From the NCBI RefSeq assembly GCF_041321155.1, contig NZ_JBGGWB010000001.1:62001-126000 (forward strand): a stretch of 64,000 nucleotides of DNA. Reading direction: 5' to 3'. This DNA is from Sphingomonas sp. IW22. Lineage in GTDB: Bacteria > Pseudomonadota > Alphaproteobacteria > Sphingomonadales > Sphingomonadaceae. The translations under genes and the position numbers were made by a program. The notes beneath the pieces were generated by a model that was not told where the DNA came from, did not search any database, and saw only the letters and a program-made list of their open reading frames with translations. Each line of letters starts with the position of its first letter. Position 1 is the first letter of the stretch. This document shows, in pieces, positions 17,877 through 26,769 of this stretch.

Positions 17877-19099
17877 CCGTAACCGCCTATATCAACGCCC
17901 GGCTGATCTGCCCCGCAAGCGGAGAGCGCGACGGTACGCTGCTCGTCGCCGGGGACAGCATCGCCGCCATCGGCGCGGTCGACGTGCCGGGCGATGCCAC
18001 GATCGTCGATTGTCGTGGCAAGATGCTGGCGCCCGCCCTGGTCGATCTGGGCGTGTTCGCCATCGACAAGGCGGCCTGTATCGCAGGCGGCATCGCGCGC
18101 ATCGGCCTGATGCCCGACCAGTCACCAATTCTGGACGATCCGGGGATCGTTCAGCGCGCATCGGCCATCGGCAAGCCCGAATTGTGGGTCCATCCCATCG
18201 CCGCCGCGACCCGCGAGCTGAAGGGTGTCGATCTGGCCGAAATGGCGATCAATGCCGAAGCGGGCGCGCGTGCGGTAGCGACCGGGCGTGGCTGGATCGC
18301 CGATTCCAGCGTCATGCGCCGGGTGCTGGGTTATGCCCGCGATCTGGGCCTGACGGTCATCACCCATGCCGAGGACGCCACCCTGACCGCAGGCGCTGTC
18401 GCAACGGAGGGGGAAACTGCCACCCGGCTCGGCCTGTCCGCCGCACCGCCCGTAGCCGAAGCGCTGGCGATTGCCCGCGACCTGATGCTGGCTGAACATG
18501 TCGGCGCCGCCGTTCATTTCCGTCAGGTGACAACCGCTGCAGGTTTCGACCTGATCCGCAGGGCGAAGGCGCGCGGTGTGCGCGCTACCTGTGGCATCAC
18601 GCCCGCGCACCTGCTGCTGTCCGACCTGGCGATGAGCGACTTCCGAACCTTCATGCGCCTGTCTCCGCCGCTGCGGAACGAGGGCGACCGGCAAGCCGCG
18701 CTGGCGGCGCTGGCCGATGGCACGATCGACGTTCTGTGTTCGGGGCACGACCCGCGTGGGCCAGAGGAAAAGCGCCTGCCCTTTACCGATGCCGCGCCAG
18801 GCATGTCGGGAGCCGAGACGTTGCTCGCCCTGTCGCTGGGGCTGGCGCGCGACGCCGGGCTGTCACATCCGCGCCTGTTCGACCTTCTTGCCGCAACGCC
18901 CGCGCGCCTCATGGGATTGAATGCCGGGACGCTGGCCGTCGGCGCGCCCGCCGATCTGGTGCTGCTCGATCCCGGTGCACCGTGGCAGATCGTGGGCGAC
19001 GCGATGGTCGCAAGTGCCGGCAACACGCCGTTCGACGGCCTGCCGGTTCAGGGCCGCGTGCTTCAGACGATAAAAGGGGGCATCAGGCTCGCGGCCTGA
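17873..19099 (+). CDS. pyrC': Catalytically degenerate dihydroorotase (PyrC'), ATCase partner
   Basis: 408 residues, full-length dihydroorotase/amidohydrolase fold. Key metal ligands are missing. Where active enzymes have DxHxH followed by REPG, this reads LVDLGVF (residues 56-62) and the following loop is shortened. The region normally ending in a His (HxxHVS) reads VHFRQVTT, with Gln218. The catalytic DHAPH is CSGHDPRG, with Gly291 in place of Asp. THAED and the core fold remain. Such PyrC' proteins are known in Pseudomonas-type ATCases, where they hold PyrB in its active assembly without catalysing. ATGA coupling to pyrB fits that role. A working PyrC must be encoded elsewhere. Confidence 0.92.
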   Translation: MTVTAYINARLICPASGERDGTLLVAGDSIAAIGAVDVPGDATIVDCRGKMLAPALVDLGVFAIDKAACIAGGIARIGLMPDQSPILDDPGIVQRASAIGKPELWVHPIAAATRELKGVDLAEMAINAEAGARAVATGRGWIADSSVMRRVLGYARDLGLTVITHAEDATLTAGAVATEGETATRLGLSAAPPVAEALAIARDLMLAEHVGAAVHFRQVTTAAGFDLIRRAKARGVRATCGITPAHLLLSDLAMSDFRTFMRLSPPLRNEGDRQAALAALADGTIDVLCSGHDPRGPEEKRLPFTDAAPGMSGAETLLALSLGLARDAGLSHPRLFDLLAATPARLMGLNAGTLAVGAPADLVLLDPGAPWQIVGDAMVASAGNTPFDGLPVQGRVLQTIKGGIRLAA

Positions 19100-19124
19100 C
19101 ACCCCCTCTCCCCCCTAACCAAAC

Positions 19125-20366
19125 TCAGCGGGCGGCGAGTTGAACCTCGCCGGCCCAGTGCGCCGCGACTTCGCCGACGCTCTTGCGCACGAAACAACTT
19201 GCGCCACGGGCCCGGACATCGCGGCACAGCGCATTTGCATCGGCCCGCGTGTAGCCGCCGACCGACAGGCGATAAAAATGGGCGCCGCCGACATTGGCGG
19301 TCGCGCCATATGGCGTCTGCCGCGCAAGTGCAGGCACGCTGTCGTTCAACCGGCGCCAGGCGTCCTGAGCGATCGCCGCGCTTTCGAACGCGCCCAGCTG
19401 AACATAGTAGCGGCCATCGGCCGGCTGCCGGGCAGCGACTTTGACCTCAACCGCGCGCGGCGGCACGGCAAGGCGCAACGGCATCGCCTGAACGACTTCC
19501 TGTGGCGCGGCGAAGATGACGCGCTTGTCTTGGGACTGCCCTGCGACATCCGCTTCGCTAACCGCGGGCGGCTCGCTCGCCGGTGTCGGCACCACCGCAG
19601 GCGCTGCCACGGCGGCTGGCTGCTGCGGTCGCCGTAACGCCAACTGGACCGGCATACCGCCGTCCTCGACCGGCGTGACGCCCAGTAATGACGCCACCTG
19701 ATCCCACGCATGAACCGGCCGGACGAACCGCGCCCATTCGACGATCCGGTTCATCGCATCCGCTGGGGACAGGTCGATCGCGGCGATGACGTGCGCTTCC
19801 TGCCAGCGCCCCGCCAGCGCGAGCGCGAGCGCCAAGTTCTGACGCACCTTTGCATCCGCTGACGGCGCTCGCGCCGCCGCGCCCAGCACCTCGATCCCCG
19901 CGCCCGGATCGCCCGCCAGCGCGATGGCAAGTCCCCGGTCGGCAGGCTGGATCGCCGCGGCATGATCATCCAGCAAACGGCGCGCCGATACCGGATCGCC
20001 AAGCGCGATCCGCGCCAGCGACAGGTTCAGCGCCACCCGGCCATCACCGGGCGACAGGACCAGCGCCTCCTCAAGCACCTGAGCAGCGGAGACGAAACGT
20101 CCCGCCGCCAGATACGCACGCCCCAGCAAAGCGCGGTAACCTGCGTCCTGCGGCGCGAGCAGCACCGTCTGTTCGGCCCGGCCCACAGCTTCCTCGTTGC
20201 GATGGCGTTCGAGCGCCTTTTCAGCCAGTCGCGCCTGCTTGTCAGCTGCCCGTTCCTGCGCCGCTGCGTCCTGCACCGCCGCCAGGGAGGTCGACAGGTT
20301 CAGCGGCAGCGTCGTCATTGCCCCAGCGACGGCCATACCAAACCCCAATCGCTTGCCCCAGTGCAT
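19125..20366 (-). CDS. Secreted TPR and SPOR domain protein
   Basis: About 413 residues. An N-terminal signal peptide precedes tetratricopeptide repeats (roughly residues 40-180, for example AVGRAEQTVLLAP and GRAYLAAGRF), a linker rich in Pro/Ala, and a C-terminal SPOR domain starting YYVQLGAFES. SPOR domains bind denuded peptidoglycan glycans at division sites. The ATG at 20366 has GGGGGA about 7 nt upstream; a TTG at 20384 overlapping the previous stop is the alternative. It is last in a parA / small-protein / SPOR run, suggesting a joint role in division or positioning. Exact function unknown. Confidence 0.8.
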   Translation of the reverse strand: MHWGKRLGFGMAVAGAMTTLPLNLSTSLAAVQDAAAQERAADKQARLAEKALERHRNEEAVGRAEQTVLLAPQDAGYRALLGRAYLAAGRFVSAAQVLEEALVLSPGDGRVALNLSLARIALGDPVSARRLLDDHAAAIQPADRGLAIALAGDPGAGIEVLGAAARAPSADAKVRQNLALALALAGRWQEAHVIAAIDLSPADAMNRIVEWARFVRPVHAWDQVASLLGVTPVEDGGMPVQLALRRPQQPAAVAAPAVVPTPASEPPAVSEADVAGQSQDKRVIFAAPQEVVQAMPLRLAVPPRAVEVKVAARQPADGRYYVQLGAFESAAIAQDAWRRLNDSVPALARQTPYGATANVGGAHFYRLSVGGYTRADANALCRDVRARGASCFVRKSVGEVAAHWAGEVQLAAR

Positions 20367-20380
20367 TGCCCGTCCCCCGA

Positions 20381-20746
20381 TCAACGATTGCCGTCAGGAT
20401 CGCAGGGCCCCGCTGATGGCGCCTCAGGTGCAAACCGCGATGCGAGATACTCGTCCAGCGCTTCCGCCATTACAGCCTGTGCGGAGCGCCCCTGTGCCGC
20501 GCTTGCCAGCTTCAACCGCGACAGCCGCTCGGCATCGAGTGTCAGTGCAACGCCGTCGCGGTGCACGGCACCTTGAGCAGCAAGCTGTTCAAGGACCGGC
20601 GGCGGGCCTTCGGCCGCGGGGTTCTCGACCGGCACGACGGGTTGAGCGATCGTCTGCGGACGCATCGCGGGCCGGGCCTGTCCCTTGCGGGCGAGTAGGC
20701 CAGGCGACAGCGAGGCGGGACGTTTCAGCGCGCGTGACATCGGCAT
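20381..20746 (-). CDS. Small protein with possible ribbon-helix-helix domain
   Basis: 121 residues. The N-terminal half is basic and proline-rich (low complexity). The C-terminal half has VALTLDAERLSRLKLASAAQ followed by RSAQAVMAEALDEYL, the strand-helix-helix pattern of ribbon-helix-helix (Arc/CopG/ParD-like) DNA-binding proteins. It begins 4 nt after the parA stop and overlaps or abuts the SPOR gene, so the three are probably one transcript. By position it may be the DNA-binding or regulatory partner of the ParA-like ATPase. That is inference from context. Confidence 0.6.
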   Translation of the reverse strand: MPMSRALKRPASLSPGLLARKGQARPAMRPQTIAQPVVPVENPAAEGPPPVLEQLAAQGAVHRDGVALTLDAERLSRLKLASAAQGRSAQAVMAEALDEYLASRFAPEAPSAGPCDPDGNR

Positions 20747-20750
20747 AGGA

Positions 20751-21467
20751 TCAGTTCACACCCCGGCGACCAAAGCTGCCCATCGGCCGCATCCCACCAA
20801 AGCCCAGCCCGCCGGTCGCAGGCGCGGCAAAGACGGTGCGGCGAAAATTCTTCTCAAGCCGGTCGGCGATATACAGCCACAGCGATTCGATCTCCGCTGC
20901 CGAACGGCATTTGGTGTCGATCTCCATCACCGTGCGCCCGTCGATCATCGACGCGCCGAAATCGGTGCGGTGATGGACGGTGACCGGGGCGACGGTGCCA
21001 TGCTGGGACAGGGCCACCACCGCCTCCCCGGTGATTGCCGCCTTTGGCGTCGCCGCGTTCAATACGAAGACCAGCGGCTTGCCCGCGCGTTCGCACAGGT
21101 CGACTGTTGCGCCGACGGCGCGCAGGTCGTGGGGGCTGGGCCGCGTTGGAATAACGACCAGCTCGGCCACCTGAATGACGCTCTGGATGGCCATGGTAAA
21201 CGCCGGCGGGGTATCAATGACGGCCAGTTTGAACCCCTGTTGGCGCAGGATTTCCAGGTCCGACGCCAGACGTGCAACCGTCGTCTGGGCAAATGCCGGC
21301 GCCTCCGCCTCGCGCGCGTTCCACCAATCGGCCAATCCGCCCTGCGGATCGATGTCGATCAGCACCACCGGCCCCGCGCCCGCACGTTCCGCCTGCACCG
21401 CCAGATGCCCGGAAAGCGTCGTCTTTCCAGAACCACCTTTCTGCGACGCCATCGCCAGAACGCGCAT
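20751..21467 (-). CDS. Orphan ParA/Soj-type ATPase
   Basis: 238 residues. The deviant Walker A motif is intact (ASQKGGSGKTTLSG), Walker A' reads VVLIDIDPQGG, and AVIDTPPAF marks Walker B. It is shorter than chromosomal ParA and lacks MipZ-specific sequence. No parB or parS is nearby, so this is an orphan ParA that may position a different cargo. Start ATG 21467 has AGGGGA 4 nt upstream. It heads the parA / small-protein / SPOR run and is divergent from a second SPOR-domain gene. Confidence 0.88.
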   Translation of the reverse strand: MRVLAMASQKGGSGKTTLSGHLAVQAERAGAGPVVLIDIDPQGGLADWWNAREAEAPAFAQTTVARLASDLEILRQQGFKLAVIDTPPAFTMAIQSVIQVAELVVIPTRPSPHDLRAVGATVDLCERAGKPLVFVLNAATPKAAITGEAVVALSQHGTVAPVTVHHRTDFGASMIDGRTVMEIDTKCRSAAEIESLWLYIADRLEKNFRRTVFAAPATGGLGFGGMRPMGSFGRRGVN

Positions 21468-21620
21468 AAAATCCCCTGAAGCCCACCAGTCAGCATGGCA
21501 AATGGCATCCGATCGGATAAAAAGACGTTAATCCCGGTTTACCGCGCTGCCACGAACGCGATCGGGGTCGCGGCCGTTTGCCGGTGGTGCCTGTCCGCAA
21601 CCCGCCCATGGGGATCGCTT

Positions 21621-22532
21621 ATGTATATGCCGCTGCTGGTGACGGCGCTTCTATCCGTGCCCTTGGCCACGCCGTCGCCCCAGCCCGCTCAGGTCACGGC
21701 AGGTGTCGATGCCTGGGCAAAGGGTGACTATGAACGGGCGGTCCAACATTGGCGCGCTCCGGCCTCTGCGGGGGATGCCGATGCCCAGTTCAATCTGGGG
21801 CAAGCCTATAAGCTCGGCCGGGGCGTGCCTGCAGATACGGCCTTGGCTGCGCAATGGTATCAAAAGGCAGCAAGCCAGGGTCACGATCGCGCTGGCGACA
21901 ATCTGGGGCTGGTGCTGTTCCGCGCAAACCGGCGGGCCGAAGCGTTGCCATGGCTGGAAAAATCTGCAGCTCGCGGCGGCGCGCGGGCGCAGTTCGTGCT
22001 GGGAACCATGTTGTACAACGGGGACAATGTTACCCGAGATCCGGTGCGGGCCTATGCGCTGATGACCCGTGCAAAGGCTGCGAGCATGCCGCAGGCGGCA
22101 AGCTCTCTGGCCCAGATGGAGCGCTTCCTGACCAAGGAGCAGCGAGAGGAAGGCGTGGCACTGGCCCGCCGTTACGAACGCGCCACGCCCACAAGAGCCG
22201 TGGCGAGCACGCCGGTGCCTCGATCCGGCACCCCGGCCCGTCCAGCGGCCGCGCCTTCAGCGGCGCCGGCAAGGACGGAACGGCCATCCACCGCCGCCGC
22301 AAGCGGTGGCTGGCGCGTGCAACTCGGCGCCTTCCGTGACGACGGAAATGCCCGCACTCTCTGGGGCAAACTGTCGAGCGGCGGCGCGCTGGCCGGGGCA
22401 CAACCCTTTTACGTCAAGTCGGGTGACGTCACGCGGCTGCTCGCCGGCCCTTTCGGATCAAGCGCCGAAGCAACGCGCGCCTGCAACGCGGTCAAGCGCG
22501 CGGGCGCAGACTGTCTCCCCGTTGCCCCCTGA
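21621..22532 (+). CDS. Sel1-repeat and SPOR domain protein
   Basis: About 303 residues. A signal-like N-terminus (MYMPLLVTALLSVPLA) is followed by Sel1/TPR-like repeats (QFNLGQAYKLGRGVPAD, QFVLGTMLYNGDNV), a Pro/Ala linker and a C-terminal SPOR domain from GGWRVQLGAFRD to the end. It is predicted to be periplasmic and to bind septal peptidoglycan. I chose ATG 21621 because it opens directly into the signal peptide; the upstream extension is not hydrophobic. It is divergent from parA, so two SPOR proteins flank the ParA cluster. Confidence 0.8.
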   Translation: MYMPLLVTALLSVPLATPSPQPAQVTAGVDAWAKGDYERAVQHWRAPASAGDADAQFNLGQAYKLGRGVPADTALAAQWYQKAASQGHDRAGDNLGLVLFRANRRAEALPWLEKSAARGGARAQFVLGTMLYNGDNVTRDPVRAYALMTRAKAASMPQAASSLAQMERFLTKEQREEGVALARRYERATPTRAVASTPVPRSGTPARPAAAPSAAPARTERPSTAAASGGWRVQLGAFRDDGNARTLWGKLSSGGALAGAQPFYVKSGDVTRLLAGPFGSSAEATRACNAVKRAGADCLPVAP

Positions 22533-22612
22533 TCGCCACGGCCAAATTTCGGCCCCCTTTTTCAGTTTGGATGCGGCAATTCTATCGAGAAAGCCGGACG
22601 ACAGGGGGGTAA

Positions 22613-23590
22613 ATGAAGGTTGATCGCCGTTCGCTGCTGGCCATTGGTGCGGGCAGCCTTGCCGCCCCCTTGGCAGGTCAGACGCCACCGCCCTCTGACG
22701 CTGGCATCGAACCCGCGCTGGCCGATCCCGCTGAAACCATCGATCTGTGGCCCAAGGGCGTACTGAACCCGCCGCCGGGTCTCATCGAGGAGACGGTTCA
22801 AAGGGGTAGCAGCCCCGCGACCAGCGACCGCTTTGTCAGGGGCGTGACGCGGCCACGTCTAGCGGTGTTCCGCCCCGTCCGCTCGAACGGTCGGGCCGTC
22901 ATGGTCACGCCCGGCGGCGGCTATAGCGTGACGGTCGTGGACAAGGAGGGGTATGAGCTCGGCCGCTGGCTGTCAGCGCGGGGCTATACGGTGTTCGTCC
23001 TGTTCTATCGCCTGCCGGGTGAAGGCTGGGCCGATCGCGGCAATGTCCCCCTGTCCGACGCGCAACGTGCGATGCGGCTGATCCGCGCGCGCGCCGGCGA
23101 ATATGGCTTCGATGCGGCCAAGCTGATGGCCATCGGCTTCTCGGCGGGCGGCCATCTCTGCGCCGATCTGGCGACGCGTTTCGCGGTCCGGACCTATGCG
23201 CCGATCGACGGCGCGGACCGGCTTTCGGCGCGGCCATGGCTTGCCGCGCCAATATATCCGGTGGTTACCATGACCCTGCCGGTGGCTCATGGCGGCTCAC
23301 GGGAGAAGCTGCTGGGCGCCGCGGCAACACCTGAACAGGAAGCCATCCACTCCCCCGATCGCACCATGCCGGATGACGCGCCGCCGCTGTTCCTGGTCCA
23401 TGCGGAGGACGATGCCACCGTGCCGGTCCAAAATACGCTGTTGTTGCGCGCGGCTGCACGGGCGCGAGGTATCAGCGTTGACTGCCACCTGTTTTCAGTC
23501 GGCGGGCACGGTTTCGGTATCGCCGGCGCGCGTGGCAAGCCGGTCGAGGTCTGGCCGGAATTACTGCACCGGTGGATCGAGGCGCACTGA
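22613..23590 (+). CDS. Exported alpha/beta hydrolase, probable carbohydrate acetylesterase
   Basis: 325 residues. The N-terminus MKVDRRSLLAIGAGSLAAP has a twin arginine and a hydrophobic stretch, consistent with Tat or Sec export. The domain is BD-FAE/acetyl-xylan-esterase-like: oxyanion region VTPGGGYSVT, nucleophile in AIGFSAGGH, Asp in HAEDDATVP and His in VGGHGFGI. Similar enzymes deacetylate hemicellulose oligosaccharides. The strong ribosome-binding site AGGGGGG lies upstream. It resembles the other hydrolase at 31966-32928 in overall architecture, and the two bracket a kinase cluster and GH95. Confidence 0.82.
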   Translation: MKVDRRSLLAIGAGSLAAPLAGQTPPPSDAGIEPALADPAETIDLWPKGVLNPPPGLIEETVQRGSSPATSDRFVRGVTRPRLAVFRPVRSNGRAVMVTPGGGYSVTVVDKEGYELGRWLSARGYTVFVLFYRLPGEGWADRGNVPLSDAQRAMRLIRARAGEYGFDAAKLMAIGFSAGGHLCADLATRFAVRTYAPIDGADRLSARPWLAAPIYPVVTMTLPVAHGGSREKLLGAAATPEQEAIHSPDRTMPDDAPPLFLVHAEDDATVPVQNTLLLRAAARARGISVDCHLFSVGGHGFGIAGARGKPVEVWPELLHRWIEAH

Positions 23591-23625
23591 CCATCCTGTA
23601 GGTCGCCGTAAGCGCCGACCGCATA

Positions 23626-26600
23626 ATGAAATGCTTTCGATTGTCGTTCAAACGCCGTAACTGTGATTTCATGACCAGCCCCGCGAGACGCGAGCCGATA
23701 ATATATGGCCTATTAGGCCTGTTGCTGTTGCTGCCGTTTGCGGCGGACACGATCATGCCGCTCGGCACGGCGGTTTGGGTCGCCTATCTGATCCCGACGG
23801 TCATCGCCTATTTGGCCAAGCGGCCACAAACCCCCGCCGTGGTGGCTGCGTTTGCGACATTGTTGACGATTGCCGGTTTCAGCCTGGCACCCGCAGGGGT
23901 CAGCCCCGAAGTGGCAATGGCGAACCGCGCCATCGGCGTTTCGGTCATCTGGGTACTGGCGGTCACCGGTTATCTGTTCATTCGCAACCGAACGGAAGTG
24001 CAGCGACAGGAATGGCTGCAAATAGGTCAGGTTGGGCTGGCTGAAGCGGTCGGCGGCGAACAATCGCTGGAAATATTGGGGCATAACGCCCTTAAATACC
24101 TCGCGGAATATCTGAACGCCCAAGCGGGCGCGATGTTCGTGAACGATGGAGCAGGCTATCAACGGCGGGCAACCTATGGCGTCCCGGCCGACGCGCCCCT
24201 GCCCCAGACCATCGGGGAACGCGACGGACTGATGGGACAGGCCATTGCCGACCAGCGCCGCTTCGTTCTGGACGCGGTGCCGGAGGGTTACCTTTATTTC
24301 GGCTCTTCAATGGGTCGCTCGCGCCCTTCGCGTTTGCTGATCGCGCCGACTATTGCCGACGGCACCGCCAATTCGGTGATCGAGCTGGGCTTTGCCGAGG
24401 GTGAGATGCCCGAAGATGCGGAGTTGCTGCTTGAGCGGGTGTCCGAACAGCTGGGCGTCGCGGTTCGGTCGGCCAAATATCGCGCACGGCTGCGCGAGCT
24501 TCTGGATGAAACGCGCCAGCAGTCGGAGGAGCTTCAGGCACAGAGCGACGAACTGCGCGCAAGCAACGAAGAGCTGGAGGCACAGACTCGCCAGCTTGAG
24601 GAAGCCGCCGCCCGGCTGGAAGAACAGCAAAGCGAGCTGGAACGCAGCAATGCCGAGCTTGGGGCACAGACCCAGCAGTTGGAGATCCAGCGCGACGACC
24701 TGACCCGCGCGCGCGCCTCGCTTGAAGCGCAGACCAGCGATCTGGAACAGGCCAGCCGTTACAAATCCGAATTCCTCGCCAATATGAGCCATGAGCTGCG
24801 CACGCCGCTCAATTCGCTGCTCATCATGGCACGCCTGCTGGCGGAGAACCGCAATGGCAACCTGTCGCCCGAGCAGGTGCGGCACGCAGAAACGATCGAA
24901 ACGTCAGGCAACGACCTGCTGGCGCTGATCAACGACATTCTCGATATTTCCAAGATCGAGGCGGGCAAGCTGGAATTGCAGCTGCGGCCGGTCCGCGTGT
25001 CGCCCGTGCTCGACAAGATGAAGGCCGTGTTCGGCCCCTCTGCCGCTGCCAAGGGGCTGGTGTTCGAGGCCGACGCAGAGTCCGGTGCTCCGGTTGAGAT
25101 CGAAACCGATCCGCAGCGTCTGGAACAGGTGTTGAAGAACTTCCTGTCGAATGCGGTCAAATTTACTGACAGCGGTTCAGTCGCGCTGTCGGTCGCACGT
25201 CAGGACGACGGTCGCGTCGGCTTTACCGTACGCGATACCGGGATCGGTATCCCGTCCGACAAGCAGCAGCTGATCTTCGACGCCTTCCGCCAGGCGGACG
25301 GCACCGTCAGCCGCAAATATGGCGGCACCGGCCTGGGCCTGTCGATCTCACGCGAACTGGCGCGCTTGCTTGGCGGCGAGATCGCGGTCGAAAGCGTCGC
25401 GGGCGAAGGCAGCGCGTTTACGCTGATCCTCCCCGAACGCTTCGACGCCTCTGCCGCCCCGCCGGTACCGCGTCCGGTACAGCCCGCGGTCGAACGGCGA
25501 ATGCAGCCGTCCAACCCGAACCCGACCCGCCTGCCGCGCCGCACCTATGTCGAGGACGATCGTGAGCGGTTGAGCGGCGACGCACGCGTCATCCTGGTGG
25601 TCGAGGATGATCCGGTCTTTGCCCGGATCCTGTCCGACATCGCACATGAACTCGGATTTCAGTGCCTGATCGCCGGGACCGCCGATGAAGGCGCGCTGAT
25701 GGTGCGCCAGTATCTGCCGCACGCCGTCATTCTGGACATGAACCTGCCCGACCATACCGGCCTGTCGGTGCTGGACCGGATCAAGCGCGACGTGGCAACC
25801 CGGCACATCCCTGTCCATGTCGTCTCAGTCGATGACGACAGCCAGGCCGCACTGTCGAGCGGCGCGATGGGTTATCTGTTCAAGCCGGTGCGGCGCGAAC
25901 AGCTGATCGACATGCTTGAGGGGCTGGAGGCACGCATGTCGCAGCGGATGCGCCGCGTGCTGGTGGTCGAGGATGATGCCCAGCAGGCCGAAAGCATCAA
26001 GCTGCTGCTCGCCAGCCGCGATGTGGAGACGATCGAGACCCATTCGGCCGCGACCTGTTTCGACATGCTGGGGCGCGAGACCTTTGACTGCATGGTGCTG
26101 GACCTGAACCTGCCAGATGCGTCGGGCCTCGACCTGCTCGAACGGTTGAGCGCGGATGAGAGCGTCGGCTTCCCGCCCGTGATCGTCTATACCGGTCGCG
26201 ACCTGCATCCGGACGAGGAATTGCGGCTGCGCAAATATTCCAAATCGATCATCGTAAAGGGCGCAAAGTCCCCCGAACGACTGCTCGACGAAGTCACCCT
26301 GTTCCTGCATCAGGTCGTATCGGAACTGCCCGAACCGCAGCAGCAACTGATCGCCAAATCGTTGGGTCGCGATTCCACGCTTGAGGGCCGCCGTATCCTG
26401 ATTGTCGAAGATGATATCCGCAACGTCTATGCGCTGACCAGCGTGTTCGAGCCGCATGGCGTGTCGGTGCAGATCGCCCGCAACGGGCGCGAGGGCCTGG
26501 ACGCATTGCAACGCGCCAGCGCCGGGGAATCGGACCCGATCGACTTGGTACTGATGGACGTGATGATGCCCGAAATGGACGGGCTGACCGCCACGCGGGA

Positions 26601-26769
26601 AATCCGCAAGTCGGTATGGGGCAAGCAACTGCCGATCATTGCGCTGACCGCGAAGGCGATGGCACGCGACCAGCAGGAATGTGTGGAGGCCGGCGCCAAC
26701 GATTATCTGGCCAAGCCGCTCGACGTCGACAAGCTGCTCAGCCTGGTGCGCGTCTGGATGCCGCGATGA
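23626..26769 (+). CDS. Membrane hybrid histidine kinase with three receiver domains
   Basis: 1047 residues. Order: three or four hydrophobic helices (about 20-120), GAF-like domain (about 130-285), long coiled coil with repeated Glu/Gln-rich heptads such as ELEAQTRQLEEA (about 290-375), HisKA with phospho-acceptor H389 in NMSHELRTPLN, HATPase_c (GTGLGLSISREL), then receivers with phospho-accepting D704, D826 and D978. The middle receiver retains LDLNLPDASG. Both ATG 23626 and ATG 23671 could start; neither has a strong ribosome-binding site. The stop overlaps cheR as ATGA. Architecture suggests a phosphorelay with more than one output; the input signal is unknown. Confidence 0.9.
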   Translation: MKCFRLSFKRRNCDFMTSPARREPIIYGLLGLLLLLPFAADTIMPLGTAVWVAYLIPTVIAYLAKRPQTPAVVAAFATLLTIAGFSLAPAGVSPEVAMANRAIGVSVIWVLAVTGYLFIRNRTEVQRQEWLQIGQVGLAEAVGGEQSLEILGHNALKYLAEYLNAQAGAMFVNDGAGYQRRATYGVPADAPLPQTIGERDGLMGQAIADQRRFVLDAVPEGYLYFGSSMGRSRPSRLLIAPTIADGTANSVIELGFAEGEMPEDAELLLERVSEQLGVAVRSAKYRARLRELLDETRQQSEELQAQSDELRASNEELEAQTRQLEEAAARLEEQQSELERSNAELGAQTQQLEIQRDDLTRARASLEAQTSDLEQASRYKSEFLANMSHELRTPLNSLLIMARLLAENRNGNLSPEQVRHAETIETSGNDLLALINDILDISKIEAGKLELQLRPVRVSPVLDKMKAVFGPSAAAKGLVFEADAESGAPVEIETDPQRLEQVLKNFLSNAVKFTDSGSVALSVARQDDGRVGFTVRDTGIGIPSDKQQLIFDAFRQADGTVSRKYGGTGLGLSISRELARLLGGEIAVESVAGEGSAFTLILPERFDASAAPPVPRPVQPAVERRMQPSNPNPTRLPRRTYVEDDRERLSGDARVILVVEDDPVFARILSDIAHELGFQCLIAGTADEGALMVRQYLPHAVILDMNLPDHTGLSVLDRIKRDVATRHIPVHVVSVDDDSQAALSSGAMGYLFKPVRREQLIDMLEGLEARMSQRMRRVLVVEDDAQQAESIKLLLASRDVETIETHSAATCFDMLGRETFDCMVLDLNLPDASGLDLLERLSADESVGFPPVIVYTGRDLHPDEELRLRKYSKSIIVKGAKSPERLLDEVTLFLHQVVSELPEPQQQLIAKSLGRDSTLEGRRILIVEDDIRNVYALTSVFEPHGVSVQIARNGREGLDALQRASAGESDPIDLVLMDVMMPEMDGLTATREIRKSVWGKQLPIIALTAKAMARDQQECVEAGANDYLAKPLDVDKLLSLVRVWMPR

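Noticed and set aside
22536..22561. Short GGCC stem followed by a T-run after the Sel1-SPOR gene, considered as a terminator.
   Set aside because: Only 4 bp of stem can form, too weak to call.
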